Assembly (NCBI GenBank): GCA_017464285.1
Contig: JAFUDT010000012.1
Span: forward strand, 1 to 34,068
Direction: 5' to 3'
DNA: 34,068 bases
Source of the DNA: Bacteroidales bacterium
GTDB taxonomy: Bacteria > Bacteroidota > Bacteroidia > Bacteroidales > UBA1402
Of the stretch, positions 26,433 through 34,068 are shown piece after piece. The notes under the pieces were generated by a model that was given only the letters and a program-made list of their open reading frames with translations, searched no databases and was not told the origin of the DNA. A program made the translations under genes and the position numbers. The stretch's first letter is position 1. Every line of letters begins with the position of its first letter.

Positions 26433-26505
26433 AGCGGAAAACGGGATTCGAACCCGCGACCCTCAGCTTGGGAAGCTGATGCTCTGCCAACTGAGCTACT
26501 TCCGC
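26433..26505 (-). tRNA. tRNA-Gly(CCC)
   Basis: The 73-nt cloverleaf on the minus strand has acceptor GCGGAAG paired with TTTCCGC, discriminator U, D-arm GCTC/GAGC, anticodon stem TCAGC/GCTGA with loop TTCCCAA (anticodon CCC), and T-arm GCGGG-TTCGAAT-CCCGT. U73 is the glycine identity base. CCA is not encoded. It reads GGG codons. Confidence 0.96.
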
Positions 26506-26511
26506 ATGACT

Positions 26512-26527
26512 GCATCCCTAAGGATGC
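26512..26527 (-). other. Small hairpin in the tRNA-Gly leader
   Basis: GCATCC (26512-26517) and GGATGC (26522-26527) form a 6-bp stem with a 4-nt loop, 6 nt upstream of the mature tRNA 5' end. It may help processing of the precursor or merely separate it from the DUF4249 mRNA. Confidence 0.35.
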
Positions 26528-26532
26528 TAAGG

Positions 26533-27708
26533 TTAGGGCAAAGATACAATGTTTTCCGCGGACGGCAAATAATCTGTGTAAATAATTGGGTCGAATGTCC
26601 TTTGGCTGAAATTCGGTGTGGTCAGCAACACCTCGCTGTATCTGTCGCAGGCGCTCCCGAAAATGCCGATGCCTCCGCTGATATTGCTGAATATCTGCAC
26701 GGGCTCCGAGAAAAGCCCCGTCAGCGACTCTTCGGCGGCCGAGGCCCTGGACTGGCTGAAAAGATAGCTGGATTCGGAAAGGGAGGTCAGCGTGACGACC
26801 AGACGGATCTGTCTGCCGGAAGAGACCGGTATAAGCTCCGCCCTATCCGTCACCACATCATAATCGCACAAATGATTCACCACTATACTCAGCCGGACCT
26901 CTTCACCGTCGAAGAACTCGTCTGTGAAGCGACAGTCTCCGGCCGTATACCACCACTGCGACTCTTCGTACTCGTCATCGAGATTCTGGTAATAGTTGGA
27001 GGTTTTCAAAGAACGGGACTCCAATTGTACACTGCTCTCATAAAAACAGGGATTGTCCTCCGTCCCGGCATTCTCATAGGCCTTGACACTCATCTGATAG
27101 TAGTCGGGGCGGCCGGGCCGGTCCTGAAAGACGAACTCAAGCTTATAGCGGTAGTCCCGGGTCACCACTCCCGCCACCGAATCAGGCATCCGGGCACTTT
27201 CAACAAAGACGAGTTCATTGGTATTACCCTTTCGAACATCGATGCAGGTTACATGATCGTCAGGGTAGACATAATACTCCTGAACCGGGAAGGCCGAGCA
27301 GGAGGAAACGCTGTCGCCCGGCACAAAACGGCTCACTCCCTCTATGACTGTCTCCTCGGCATGAACCGGAGGCAAGGAGGGGGTCTGCGCCTCCAGTGAA
27401 AGACGATCGCCGCAACGGGGAATATAGGAGGCTTCGTACCATCCGGCATCGTCATAGGCCATCCGAACGGCAGGAGCATCATTCACCGACAGTTTCAACT
27501 CAGCATCATTCACCAAGCTGAACCGGTCTGTATTCTCAAGGAAAAAGCGGCTGCGACTCAAACGGACTCTCAGCGCAGTATCCGGCCTTGCCACACATTC
27601 CAGGACCAGCTTAGGCTCCGAAAGAGGCTGTCTGAACCGGATTTCCTTCTCACAGGAAAGCAGGCAAAGGTCCAGCAAAGCTGCAAGGCAAGGAATATAT
27701 TTTTTCAT
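26533..27708 (-). CDS. DUF4249 surface lipoprotein, partner of the TonB-dependent receptor
   Basis: From the ATG at 27708 the protein has 391 residues. The lipoprotein signal MKKYIPCLAALLDLCLLSC ends at Cys19, followed by the charged EKEI typical of exported surface lipoproteins. Most of it is beta-rich (LRVRLSRSRFF, AELKLSVN, GWYEASYIPRCGDRLSLEA), as in DUF4249 proteins that sit 3' of CarboxypepD_reg-like/TonB receptors. The in-frame ATG at 27717 is possible but is not next to the hydrophobic signal. It begins 16 bp after the receptor gene. It lacks SusD-type TPR repeats, so it is not a SusD. The ligand is unknown. Confidence 0.82.
   Translation of the reverse strand: MKKYIPCLAALLDLCLLSCEKEIRFRQPLSEPKLVLECVARPDTALRVRLSRSRFFLENTDRFSLVNDAELKLSVNDAPAVRMAYDDAGWYEASYIPRCGDRLSLEAQTPSLPPVHAEETVIEGVSRFVPGDSVSSCSAFPVQEYYVYPDDHVTCIDVRKGNTNELVFVESARMPDSVAGVVTRDYRYKLEFVFQDRPGRPDYYQMSVKAYENAGTEDNPCFYESSVQLESRSLKTSNYYQNLDDEYEESQWWYTAGDCRFTDEFFDGEEVRLSIVVNHLCDYDVVTDRAELIPVSSGRQIRLVVTLTSLSESSYLFSQSRASAAEESLTGLFSEPVQIFSNISGGIGIFGSACDRYSEVLLTTPNFSQRTFDPIIYTDYLPSAENIVSLP
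26539..26569 (-). promoter_or_regulatory. Promoter of tRNA-Gly inside the 3' end of the DUF4249 gene
   Basis: On the minus strand TTTG (26566-26569), a 19-bp spacer and TATCTTTG (26539-26546) match the consensus exactly. They lie in the last codons of the upstream coding sequence, about 27 nt before the expected transcription start-to-tRNA distance (tRNA G1 at 26505). Confidence 0.7.
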
Positions 27709-27724
27709 ATCGAGCATGATCGGC

Positions 27725-30127
27725 TTAGAATTTATAGGAATAGTTCAACGATGGGATAAAGGTGAAGATGGAAACCTGCATCAGCTTTTTGCGGACTGTA
27801 CGGTCAGCGGCATCATACTCCGACTCTGTGTAGACAAAGAAAGGATTGTTCTGGTTGTAGGCATTATAAATACTCAGGTTCCAGGTCTGGATACCATGTT
27901 TCTTTTTCTTATGGAAATTAATGCCCAGGTCCAGCCGATGATAGTCCTGGTATCGATAGTTGTTGCGACTCTCAATATAAGTCAGCTGCTGGTCTTCGAG
28001 CAGATATTCCTGCAAGCCCAGCGTGGCACAGTTGCCCGTGGCATAGACCCAGGTGGCGGAGACATCGATACGGTCGCTGAACTTATGCGAAGCTGTCAGG
28101 CTGATATCGTGCCGGCGGTCGTATTTGGCGGGGAAAACCTTGCCCCAGTTCAGTTCCTGGCCAAGACGGTCGAAGAGGCGCTCGGATCTGGCCCAGGTAT
28201 AGGCCAGCCAACCCGTCGTACGGCCGAAGGATTTCTGTGCCAGAAACTCCACTCCGTAAGCCCATCCTCGCCCCATGCAGACTTTTTCTTCCCAGCCTGT
28301 CGAAGAGCCCATGAAGCTGGCGCCGTCCTTGTATTCGATCAGGTTGTCCATGGTTTTATAGTAGGCTTCCAGAGAAAAGTCCACCTTGTTGCGCCACTGA
28401 TAGAAGAGACCGCCCGAGTACTGCTGTGAGAACATGGGCTGGATTTGCCTGGTTACCGGCACCCACAGATCGGTAGGCAGACTGATGCTGCTGTTCGACA
28501 GCAGATGGATATACTGGTTCATGCGGGCATACCCCAGTTTGAACGACCAGGCATCGTCGAACAGCCATCTCAGGCCAGCCCGGGGCTGCAGTGAGTGATA
28601 GGAACGCCTGGAAATGAAATAGTCGGAATGGTGAAGGCCGAGATTGAGTTTGACAAAAGGGCCCAGTTCAATGTTGTCTTCTATATAGAACATCGTCTCG
28701 AGCGAGGACAGGTTGGCATCGCCGTAGGAGGTATCGATGCGGGCAGTGACGTCATCTGTCCGCTCCCGGGCCGACAGTGCCGTGATTCCGGGCTTGAAGG
28801 TATGTCGGGTAATATTGGCGCCGGCCTTGATTTCGTGGCGGGTGTCAGGCTGCCAGTCCAAGTCGGCCTTGAGCGTATAATCCTCGATGGCACTGTGGAA
28901 GACCAGGGCTGCCTCTTCTTCGGTATGCTCCGAGGGTGAGGTATAGCTGTCGCTGGCATTGATACCCATGTTGAAACGGTAGCGGGTATAGGAGGCCGTA
29001 GTATTCAGAAAAAGCCTGGGATTGATTACATGATTCCAACGCAGGGCGGAAACCAGATTGCCCCATTTCCAGTCGAGTTTGAGACGCGAAAGATAATGAT
29101 CCTCTTCCGAAGTGGTATAGTCGCTCGTCCTGACATTAGCATAGATGGCATCGTCGCCCGAATAGAGACTCAGGTACAGACGGTCCCTGTCGGAAAACTT
29201 ATGAGCCAGTTTCAGATTCAAGTCATAGAAATAATAACCTGCCGAGAATTTCCGAACCTCGGGATCGGTCATAGCCAGGTAGGCCATGGCCGGCTTGACC
29301 AGCAAATCGGAATAGGTTCGGCGCAGCGAGACATTGAACGTGGTACTTTCTTTGACAATCGGTCCTTCCACATTGAGCTTGGAGGAAATCAGACCGACAC
29401 TGAAATTGCCATGTATCTCCTTATCATTGCCGTCATTCATACGTACATCGACCACCGAGGAGAGTCTTCCGCCGAAACGGGCCGGGAAACTTCCTTTGTA
29501 AAGGGTCACGTTTTTAATGGCATCGGCATTGAACACCGAAAAGAATCCGCCGGCATGGTTGACGTTGTAGACCGGCACTCCATCCAATAGCACCAGGTTC
29601 TCATCGGGTCCGCCTCCACGGACATACATCCCGGAGGATCCCTCTATACCGCCCTGCACACCGGGTAGCAGCTGAAGGGCCTTCAGCACATCGACTTCAC
29701 CGAATAGCGCCGGTAGCTGTTTGATTTGTCCGACCGGCACGGCCACCGTGCTCATCTGGGTTCCCCGCACTCCGATTTCCCGGTTCTCGGGAGCCTCGAT
29801 TACGACCTCTTCGAGCAGGGTATTGGACTGTAATGCCACATGAAGTGTCCTGTCCGAATCCAACAAGAAAGTCTCACGATGAGGCAGATAGCCCAGATAG
29901 CTGAATTCCAGATAGACGGAGTCCTCTGGCAACGTCAGCGAATAGAAACCGTAGAGATTGCTGGTCACTCCTCTGCCGGAGTGCCGGTCATAGACGGTGG
30001 CACTGATAAGCGTCTCGCCCGTGGCGGCATCACGCAGATACCCGCTCACCGTATAGTTGCGGGCAAAAAGCGGTGACAGGCCTGTCAGTCCGCAGAGCAG
30101 GAGAAGCGTTTTATTCAGGTGTCGCAT
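27725..30127 (-). CDS. TonB-dependent outer-membrane receptor with carboxypeptidase-regulatory-like domain
   Basis: The 800-residue protein has a Sec signal (1-22), a CarboxypepD_reg-like domain (about 25-105: TVSGYLRDAATGETLISATV, then GFYSLTLPEDSVYLEFSYLGY), a plug domain (about 115-230: LPALFGEVDVLKALQLLPGV, GMYVRGGGPDENLVLLDGVP) and a 22-strand-type barrel to the end. It lacks the long SusC size (about 1000), so it is of the shorter receptor type that pairs with DUF4249 rather than SusD. It imports a TonB-energised ligand. DUF4249 follows at once; the upstream GH43 gene ends 79 bp before. I see no promoter in that gap, so read-through is possible. Confidence 0.93.
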   Translation of the reverse strand: MRHLNKTLLLLCGLTGLSPLFARNYTVSGYLRDAATGETLISATVYDRHSGRGVTSNLYGFYSLTLPEDSVYLEFSYLGYLPHRETFLLDSDRTLHVALQSNTLLEEVVIEAPENREIGVRGTQMSTVAVPVGQIKQLPALFGEVDVLKALQLLPGVQGGIEGSSGMYVRGGGPDENLVLLDGVPVYNVNHAGGFFSVFNADAIKNVTLYKGSFPARFGGRLSSVVDVRMNDGNDKEIHGNFSVGLISSKLNVEGPIVKESTTFNVSLRRTYSDLLVKPAMAYLAMTDPEVRKFSAGYYFYDLNLKLAHKFSDRDRLYLSLYSGDDAIYANVRTSDYTTSEEDHYLSRLKLDWKWGNLVSALRWNHVINPRLFLNTTASYTRYRFNMGINASDSYTSPSEHTEEEAALVFHSAIEDYTLKADLDWQPDTRHEIKAGANITRHTFKPGITALSARERTDDVTARIDTSYGDANLSSLETMFYIEDNIELGPFVKLNLGLHHSDYFISRRSYHSLQPRAGLRWLFDDAWSFKLGYARMNQYIHLLSNSSISLPTDLWVPVTRQIQPMFSQQYSGGLFYQWRNKVDFSLEAYYKTMDNLIEYKDGASFMGSSTGWEEKVCMGRGWAYGVEFLAQKSFGRTTGWLAYTWARSERLFDRLGQELNWGKVFPAKYDRRHDISLTASHKFSDRIDVSATWVYATGNCATLGLQEYLLEDQQLTYIESRNNYRYQDYHRLDLGINFHKKKKHGIQTWNLSIYNAYNQNNPFFVYTESEYDAADRTVRKKLMQVSIFTFIPSLNYSYKF

Positions 30128-30206
30128 TTTTGTTAAGAAGAAACACAGGCCGCCACCGACCAGCGCGTTAGAGCCATCTTTCCCGTATCCAGGAAATGGG
30201 AAAAGA

Positions 30207-31838
30207 CTATTTTGTCACAGTAAAACTCTCGACATCCAGCCAGCCGCTGTCGTTGGACGATGCCGAGCGAGTGCAATACATTCCCACCTTGGCGCCGATC
30301 CATTTTCCTTCACGGGCCTGAAAGACTTCTCCGAAGTCTGTAAAGTGTCGTCCGTCGATACTGTAGGCAAAGCGGCAGTCACGGCCGTTTTTCACTGAGA
30401 CGCGCAAGTACAGTTCGTTACGGGTAAGAGGCATGGATTGGACCTGTGATTCCCGGCCGCGACGGTCGGCTTTCTGACAAAGGCCCTGGGTGAGCATCAG
30501 GCCCTGGGCCGTCTGCTCAAGGCCGAGCGTAGCATAGTCCATACCCATCACCACCAGTCCGCCGCGTTCTCCGACTGTCTGCTTTTTAGGTTCAAAGACA
30601 ACCTTGGCAGTCGCCGTGAAATCTGCGGCCGGAAATTTCTGCAGCAGCAAGTTGGACGCATCCCAAAGGCTGATCTGCTCTCCGGTGAGGTCTGCAGCGA
30701 ACAGACGGATGCGTCCGCCGTTGGTGGGATCCAGGAAATACCACTCAGGCTGAGGGTTGGCCTGCCATTGCCACTGTAGTCCGAGCTCGTTGCAGTCAAA
30801 TTCATCACTTTCCTGAGGTGTGCATACTGCCGACGTCAGTCCGGCGGGTTTACGGTATTTGCGGACAGGCTCACCCACGCCATCCTTGTCGGCATCCAAT
30901 CCGATCACCGGCCAGCCGTCCTGCCCCCAGACCATGGGATTCAGGTGGACAATACGACCCACTACACCGACATCCTGAAAATGGATAAACCAGTCCTCGC
31001 CCTGGCTGGTGCGGACCCAGCCGCCCTGGTGCGGGCCGTTAATGTCGGTATTGCCCTGGGCCATCACCGTCTTGGCCTGCCAGGGGCCGAAAGGATGCTC
31101 AGCACGCAGCACTTCCTGCCAGCCGGTGGAAACGCCGCCTGCCGGAGAAAAGATATAGTAGTGATTCTGATATTTGTAGAGTTTGGTGCCCTCGATAGTC
31201 GGATTGTCCCGATGTCCGTCATAAATGATACGGGCCTGCCCCAGGGCGCGTGTGCCGTCGGGGGTCATTTCCGTCATCAGCAGTACCGACTTCAGTCCCC
31301 GGCGGCTTCCGGCAAAGGCAAACGACAACCAGGCGCGGCCGTCCTCGTCCCAGAGCGGGCAAGCATCGATCAGGCCGCGTCCGGCTTTGACCAGCACCGG
31401 GTCCTGCCAGCGTCCCCGGGGATCGTCGGTCTTGACCATGTATATGCCGAAGTCGGGATCTCCCCAATAGATATAGTACTCATCGTTGTGGTAGCGGATG
31501 GCGGGAGCCCAGACTCCGTTGCCGTGCTGAGGCAGATTGAAATGCTCTTCGGGCACCAGTTTTTGCAAGGCATGTCCCACGATAGTCCAGTTGACCAGAT
31601 CGGTGGAATACAAAATGGGGAGTCCGGGAACACAGTTGAAACTCGAGGCTGTCATATAATAACCGTCCTTGCCGACACAGACATCCGGATCGGAATAGTC
31701 GGCATAGATGACAGGATTCTGAAAACTCCTGCCCTGATCGGCTCGCCAGACAGCTGAGACATAGGGCTGATGCGCAAGTGTCGTGAGTCTCAGCACAGAA
31801 AAAAACAGAAGGAGTACTGTCGCTTTTCTCATGTTCAT
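30207..31838 (-). CDS. GH43-family glycosidase (beta-xylosidase / alpha-L-arabinofuranosidase type) with C-terminal beta-sandwich
   Basis: The 543-residue protein has a Sec signal (MNMRKATVLLLFFSVLRLTT). The five-bladed GH43 propeller carries the three expected acids: YADYSDPDVC (base Asp50), GLIDACPLWDEDG (modulator Asp158) and NPTIEGTKLY (acid Glu216). GVWAPAIRYHNDEYYIY is also diagnostic. From about 340 onward is a concanavalin-like C-terminal domain found in many xylosidases. The start is ATG 31838, which overlaps the galU stop by 4 bp (ATGA); an in-frame GTG at 31856 would be within galU. It is exported, so it acts outside the cytoplasm on arabinoxylan or pectic arabinan. Confidence 0.9.
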   Translation of the reverse strand: MNMRKATVLLLFFSVLRLTTLAHQPYVSAVWRADQGRSFQNPVIYADYSDPDVCVGKDGYYMTASSFNCVPGLPILYSTDLVNWTIVGHALQKLVPEEHFNLPQHGNGVWAPAIRYHNDEYYIYWGDPDFGIYMVKTDDPRGRWQDPVLVKAGRGLIDACPLWDEDGRAWLSFAFAGSRRGLKSVLLMTEMTPDGTRALGQARIIYDGHRDNPTIEGTKLYKYQNHYYIFSPAGGVSTGWQEVLRAEHPFGPWQAKTVMAQGNTDINGPHQGGWVRTSQGEDWFIHFQDVGVVGRIVHLNPMVWGQDGWPVIGLDADKDGVGEPVRKYRKPAGLTSAVCTPQESDEFDCNELGLQWQWQANPQPEWYFLDPTNGGRIRLFAADLTGEQISLWDASNLLLQKFPAADFTATAKVVFEPKKQTVGERGGLVVMGMDYATLGLEQTAQGLMLTQGLCQKADRRGRESQVQSMPLTRNELYLRVSVKNGRDCRFAYSIDGRHFTDFGEVFQAREGKWIGAKVGMYCTRSASSNDSGWLDVESFTVTK

Positions 31839-32716
31839 TTCTTTTGGTCGTCCCACTGCTGCACACGCTGACGCATGAATTCGACAAAGGGTTCGGCAAA
31901 TTCCTTGCGTTTGAGGGCAAAATCCACCGTGGTTTTCAAATAATCAAGCTTGTTGCCTATGTCATAGCGACGGCCTTCGATTTTCATGGCAATCACCCCT
32001 TCTGTCTGCATCATAATACGCAGCGAATCGGTTATCTGGATTTCGTTGCCTTTGCCACGCGGCGTCTGTTCGATGGCGGGAAAAATCTCCGGTGTGAGAA
32101 TGTAGCGACCGGCCACTGCCCAATTGGAAGGGGCCTGTCCGGGCTGGGGTTTTTCGACCATCTCCTCGACCTGCATAATGCGTTCGGAGAGGAATTTCCC
32201 TCCGACTATACCATAGCGGCTCACCTTCTCGTCTGGTACCTGCTGCACGGCGATGATTGAACGACGATACTGCTCGTAGGCATCAATCATCTGCTGGGTG
32301 ATGGGGATGACAGAATCATTGACACTGTCGCCCAAAAGAACGGCAAAAGGCTCGTTGCCACAGTGGTAGCGGGCATAGTAAATGGCATCTCCCAATCCGT
32401 TTTGCTCCTTTTGACGGATGAAGTGAATATTGGCCATACTGTCGATATGGCGCAGTTCGTTGTACCAGAGTTCATCTTCACGTTCCAGGATGCGTTCCTC
32501 CAGCTCCAGATTGCGGTCGAAATGGTCTTCGATCGAACGTTTGCCTTTGCCTGTGATGATGAGGATATCCTCAATGCCTGAATCGACACATTCCTGCACG
32601 ACATACTGGATGGTGGGAATATCGATGATGGGCAGCATTTCTTTGGGTTGTGCCTTGGTTGCAGGTAGAAAGCGCGTACCTAATCCGGCCGCCGGGATAA
32701 CAGCTTTTTTAATCAT
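31835..32716 (-). CDS. galU: UTP-glucose-1-phosphate uridylyltransferase (GalU-type)
   Basis: The 293-residue cytosolic nucleotidyltransferase starts with AVIPAAGLGTRFLPATKAQP (nucleotide-binding loop) and has KEMLPIIDIP, QNGLGDAIYYAR, FAVLLGDSVND, RYGIVGGKFL and GEMVEKPQPG-like segments (written VEEMVEKPQPGQAPS). The C-terminal GRRYDIGNKLDYLKTTVDFAL is the GalU signature. It forms UDP-glucose from glucose-1-phosphate. It is transcribed 12 bp after a glucuronokinase-like gene and its stop overlaps the GH43 start, so it may also use uronic-acid 1-phosphates as a UDP-sugar pyrophosphorylase. That is inference. Confidence 0.94.
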   Translation of the reverse strand: MIKKAVIPAAGLGTRFLPATKAQPKEMLPIIDIPTIQYVVQECVDSGIEDILIITGKGKRSIEDHFDRNLELEERILEREDELWYNELRHIDSMANIHFIRQKEQNGLGDAIYYARYHCGNEPFAVLLGDSVNDSVIPITQQMIDAYEQYRRSIIAVQQVPDEKVSRYGIVGGKFLSERIMQVEEMVEKPQPGQAPSNWAVAGRYILTPEIFPAIEQTPRGKGNEIQITDSLRIMMQTEGVIAMKIEGRRYDIGNKLDYLKTTVDFALKRKEFAEPFVEFMRQRVQQWDDQKK

Positions 32717-32728
32717 AGGTTGTTGTTC

Positions 32729-33718
32729 TTATGAAATATAGGGCTTGATAACTCTGACGTTCAGGGGCTTCATTTTGACTATCAGCCGATGCAGGGACTC
32801 CTCATCGTTGTACATACCGATGATGGTGCCGCCCGAGCCGGCAAACTTGGCAGACAGTCCGCAACTGCGGGCCGTCTTGATCAGAAGCATGTTCTCGGGG
32901 GCGATGTTGTAGATTTTGCAACGGAGATCGAAATTGAGGTCGATCAGGCGGTTGAGCTTGTCGTAATCCCGGCCGAGGATAGCCTGTCTCCCCTGCTCGG
33001 CCACATCGGCAATCTGGGCCATGGTATCGCAGACCAGCGGGTCGCCGGCATCAAACAGGGCCCGGACAGGATTGTGAACAGCGCCGGAGACTTTGCTCAG
33101 CGTGGTCTTGTAGGCAATATAAAACTTGGGCAGCAGTGCCGGATCAAGACTCTGATAGCGACCGCGGCCGTGGGCCTGCATATAGTCTCTGTCGAAATCC
33201 ATATAGACACAGCCTTCGTAGGCCTGGATTACACGATCCTGCAGGCCGGCCGTAATGGACAGTTCCTCAGATTCGGCCTTCAGCACCCAAGTGGGTAGCA
33301 TCTCGAGCGGAATCTCCACCTCGTAGAACTGCATGAGCGCCTTGAAAGTGGCCGTGATGATGGCACTCGACCCTGAAAGACCCACCTGGCGGGGAATAGT
33401 CGTACTGAAACGGACGGTGAAATTGCGCGGCGGCAGTTCAATACCCTGTTCGTCGCAATACTCACTGAACTTCTTGATGGCAGCCTTGACCAGGCGGATG
33501 CCTCCGTAATAGCCGGTATGGGCTATGGTATCGGTAAAATGACGGATATTGCGGAAAACGGTCGTCTCATCTTCTTCGATACGGAGCTCGGGGGATTCAT
33601 ACAGCATGACCGTTGCTCCGAAGTTGCGGACGATGATGGAAATCGTCTTACCGAAAAAACCGTCCGAGGGATTTCCCAGCAGACCGGCGCGGGCAAAGGC
33701 TCTTGTCTCGATAATCAT
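32729..33718 (-). CDS. GHMP-family sugar kinase resembling plant glucuronokinase
   Basis: The 329-residue protein has the GHMP layout: N-terminal ARAGLLGNPSDGFFGKTIS (about 10-27), the phosphate-binding loop IPRQVGLSGSSAII (109-121), AGLQDRVIQAYEGCVYMDF (157-175, with probable catalytic Asp161) and the C-terminal KFAGSGGTIIG loop. These four blocks, in this order, match what I recall of plant glucuronokinases (GlcAK), which phosphorylate D-glucuronate at C1, better than mevalonate or galactokinases. The next gene, galU, could turn the product into a UDP-uronate. A strong promoter lies just upstream. The substrate (glucuronate, galacturonate or a neutral sugar) is not proven. Confidence 0.8.
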   Translation of the reverse strand: MIIETRAFARAGLLGNPSDGFFGKTISIIVRNFGATVMLYESPELRIEEDETTVFRNIRHFTDTIAHTGYYGGIRLVKAAIKKFSEYCDEQGIELPPRNFTVRFSTTIPRQVGLSGSSAIITATFKALMQFYEVEIPLEMLPTWVLKAESEELSITAGLQDRVIQAYEGCVYMDFDRDYMQAHGRGRYQSLDPALLPKFYIAYKTTLSKVSGAVHNPVRALFDAGDPLVCDTMAQIADVAEQGRQAILGRDYDKLNRLIDLNFDLRCKIYNIAPENMLLIKTARSCGLSAKFAGSGGTIIGMYNDEESLHRLIVKMKPLNVRVIKPYIS

Positions 33719-33755
33719 ATTCCTTGTTGTGGCTCTTTGTTAGCAAGTCAACTGA

Positions 33756-33786
33756 CAAAAATAGTACAAGTATATGGCAAACACAA
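33756..33786 (-). promoter_or_regulatory. Promoter of the kinase-galU-GH43 operon
   Basis: On the minus strand TTG (33784-33786), a 20-bp spacer and TATTTTTG (33756-33763) match the Bacteroidetes consensus exactly. Transcription would start near 33749, giving a leader of about 30 nt before the ATG at 33718. Confidence 0.75.
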
Positions 33787-33795
33787 GTATATCAG

Positions 33796-33833
33796 AAAAA
33801 AAACATGCCCGGACCGCTGAGGCAGTCCGGGCA
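33796..33833 (-). terminator. Intrinsic terminator of the T9SS-protein gene
   Basis: On the minus strand TGCCCGGAC and GTCCGGGCA (33806-33814 and 33825-33833) form a perfect 9-bp stem with a 10-nt loop, followed by a run of eight T (33796-33803). It lies 28 bp after the stop codon at 33861 and separates that gene from the kinase operon. Confidence 0.9.
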
Positions 33834-33860
33834 CGCCGTATGATGCTTGTCTGTCAGGTT

Positions 33861-34068
33861 TTACTTGACCAACACCTTGACAGCGGCATTGTTGACACGA
33901 ATCACATACAGGCCGGCAGCCAGGCCATCCACCTGGTTGAGGCCTTCGCTCAGCTGCTGGCTGCGAAGGAGCTTGCCCGTCAGTGAGAAGACGCGCATCT
34001 CGACCTCACGGGAGGCATTGACATAGACCACTCCGTCGCGGCTGAAGGCCTCGAGACCTTCACGGACC
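33861..34068 (-). CDS. C-terminal end of a T9SS-exported protein (sorting domain; partial)
   Basis: The frame enters from the right edge and gives about 69 residues to the TAA at 33861-33863. Its end, MRVFSLTGKLLRSQQLSEGL followed by AAGLYVIRVNN and KVLVK, is the type A C-terminal sorting domain (Por_Secre_tail, TIGR04183 type): a beta sandwich with a conserved glycine-rich AAGLYVIRV turn and a terminal KVLVK strand. Proteins with it cross the outer membrane by the type IX system and are often glycan-active enzymes or proteases. The rest of the protein is beyond the window, so its function cannot be stated. Confidence 0.85.
   Translation of the reverse strand, partial: VREGLEAFSRDGVVYVNASREVEMRVFSLTGKLLRSQQLSEGLNQVDGLAAGLYVIRVNNAAVKVLVK

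Noticed and set aside
26206..27399. Plus-strand open frame of 397 residues
   Set aside because: It runs through the tRNA-Gly gene and antisense to the DUF4249 and esterase genes; no motifs.
30128..30206. Promoter for the TonB receptor
   Set aside because: No TAnnTTTG box with a -33 TTG was found in the gap, only a weak TTTCCC/GGGAAA inverted repeat, so nothing was called.

Overview
The window looks like a chromosomal segment of a fairly GC-rich member of the Bacteroidales. This rests on the gene families (SusC/TonB-type receptor with a DUF4249 lipoprotein, T9SS C-terminal sorting domain, Bacteroidetes-type AsnA, HisS and Pgi), on promoters of the Bacteroidetes type (TTG, 19-20 bp spacer, TAnnTTTG) with little Shine-Dalgarno signal, and on two tRNA genes whose C34 anticodons (CCG, CCC) suit a GC-rich codon set. 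I do not assign a genus. I saw no IS element, prophage, CRISPR array or rRNA.

Left part (1-9.2 kb): the 5' portion of a secreted PL1-type pectate lyase runs off the left edge, divergent from a GntR/HutC regulator and a YqaA/DedA-like membrane protein. Next is a five-gene efflux operon: TetR regulator, TolC-like outer membrane factor, lipoprotein adaptor, AcrB-like RND pump and a small PII-like protein. It ends at tandem overlapping hairpins.

Central part (9.2-22.3 kb): a tight housekeeping operon, purA-hisS-lysS-gpsA-pgi-HAD phosphatase-C11 (clostripain) protease, then tRNA-Arg(CCG), asnA and ung. lipB converges on ung and diverges from rsmG. A small XRE regulator diverges from a glyoxalase-II-like metallo-beta-lactamase-fold hydrolase.

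Right part (22.3-34 kb), all on the minus strand: in transcription order, the C-terminal end of a T9SS-exported protein with its terminator; a plant-glucuronokinase-like GHMP kinase, galU and a GH43 glycosidase under a strong promoter; a TonB-dependent receptor and a DUF4249 lipoprotein; tRNA-Gly(CCC) with its own promoter; a rhamnogalacturonan-acetylesterase-like SGNH lipoprotein; and a 965-residue HExxH/beta-propeller/outer-membrane protein.

Two themes link the ends. One is pectin/hemicellulose use (pectate lyase, CE12-like esterase, GH43). The other is a possible uronic-acid salvage route (kinase plus UDP-sugar pyrophosphorylase), which I consider the most interesting system here. The large antisense open frames over purA, the RND gene and others are shadows of GC-rich codon usage.
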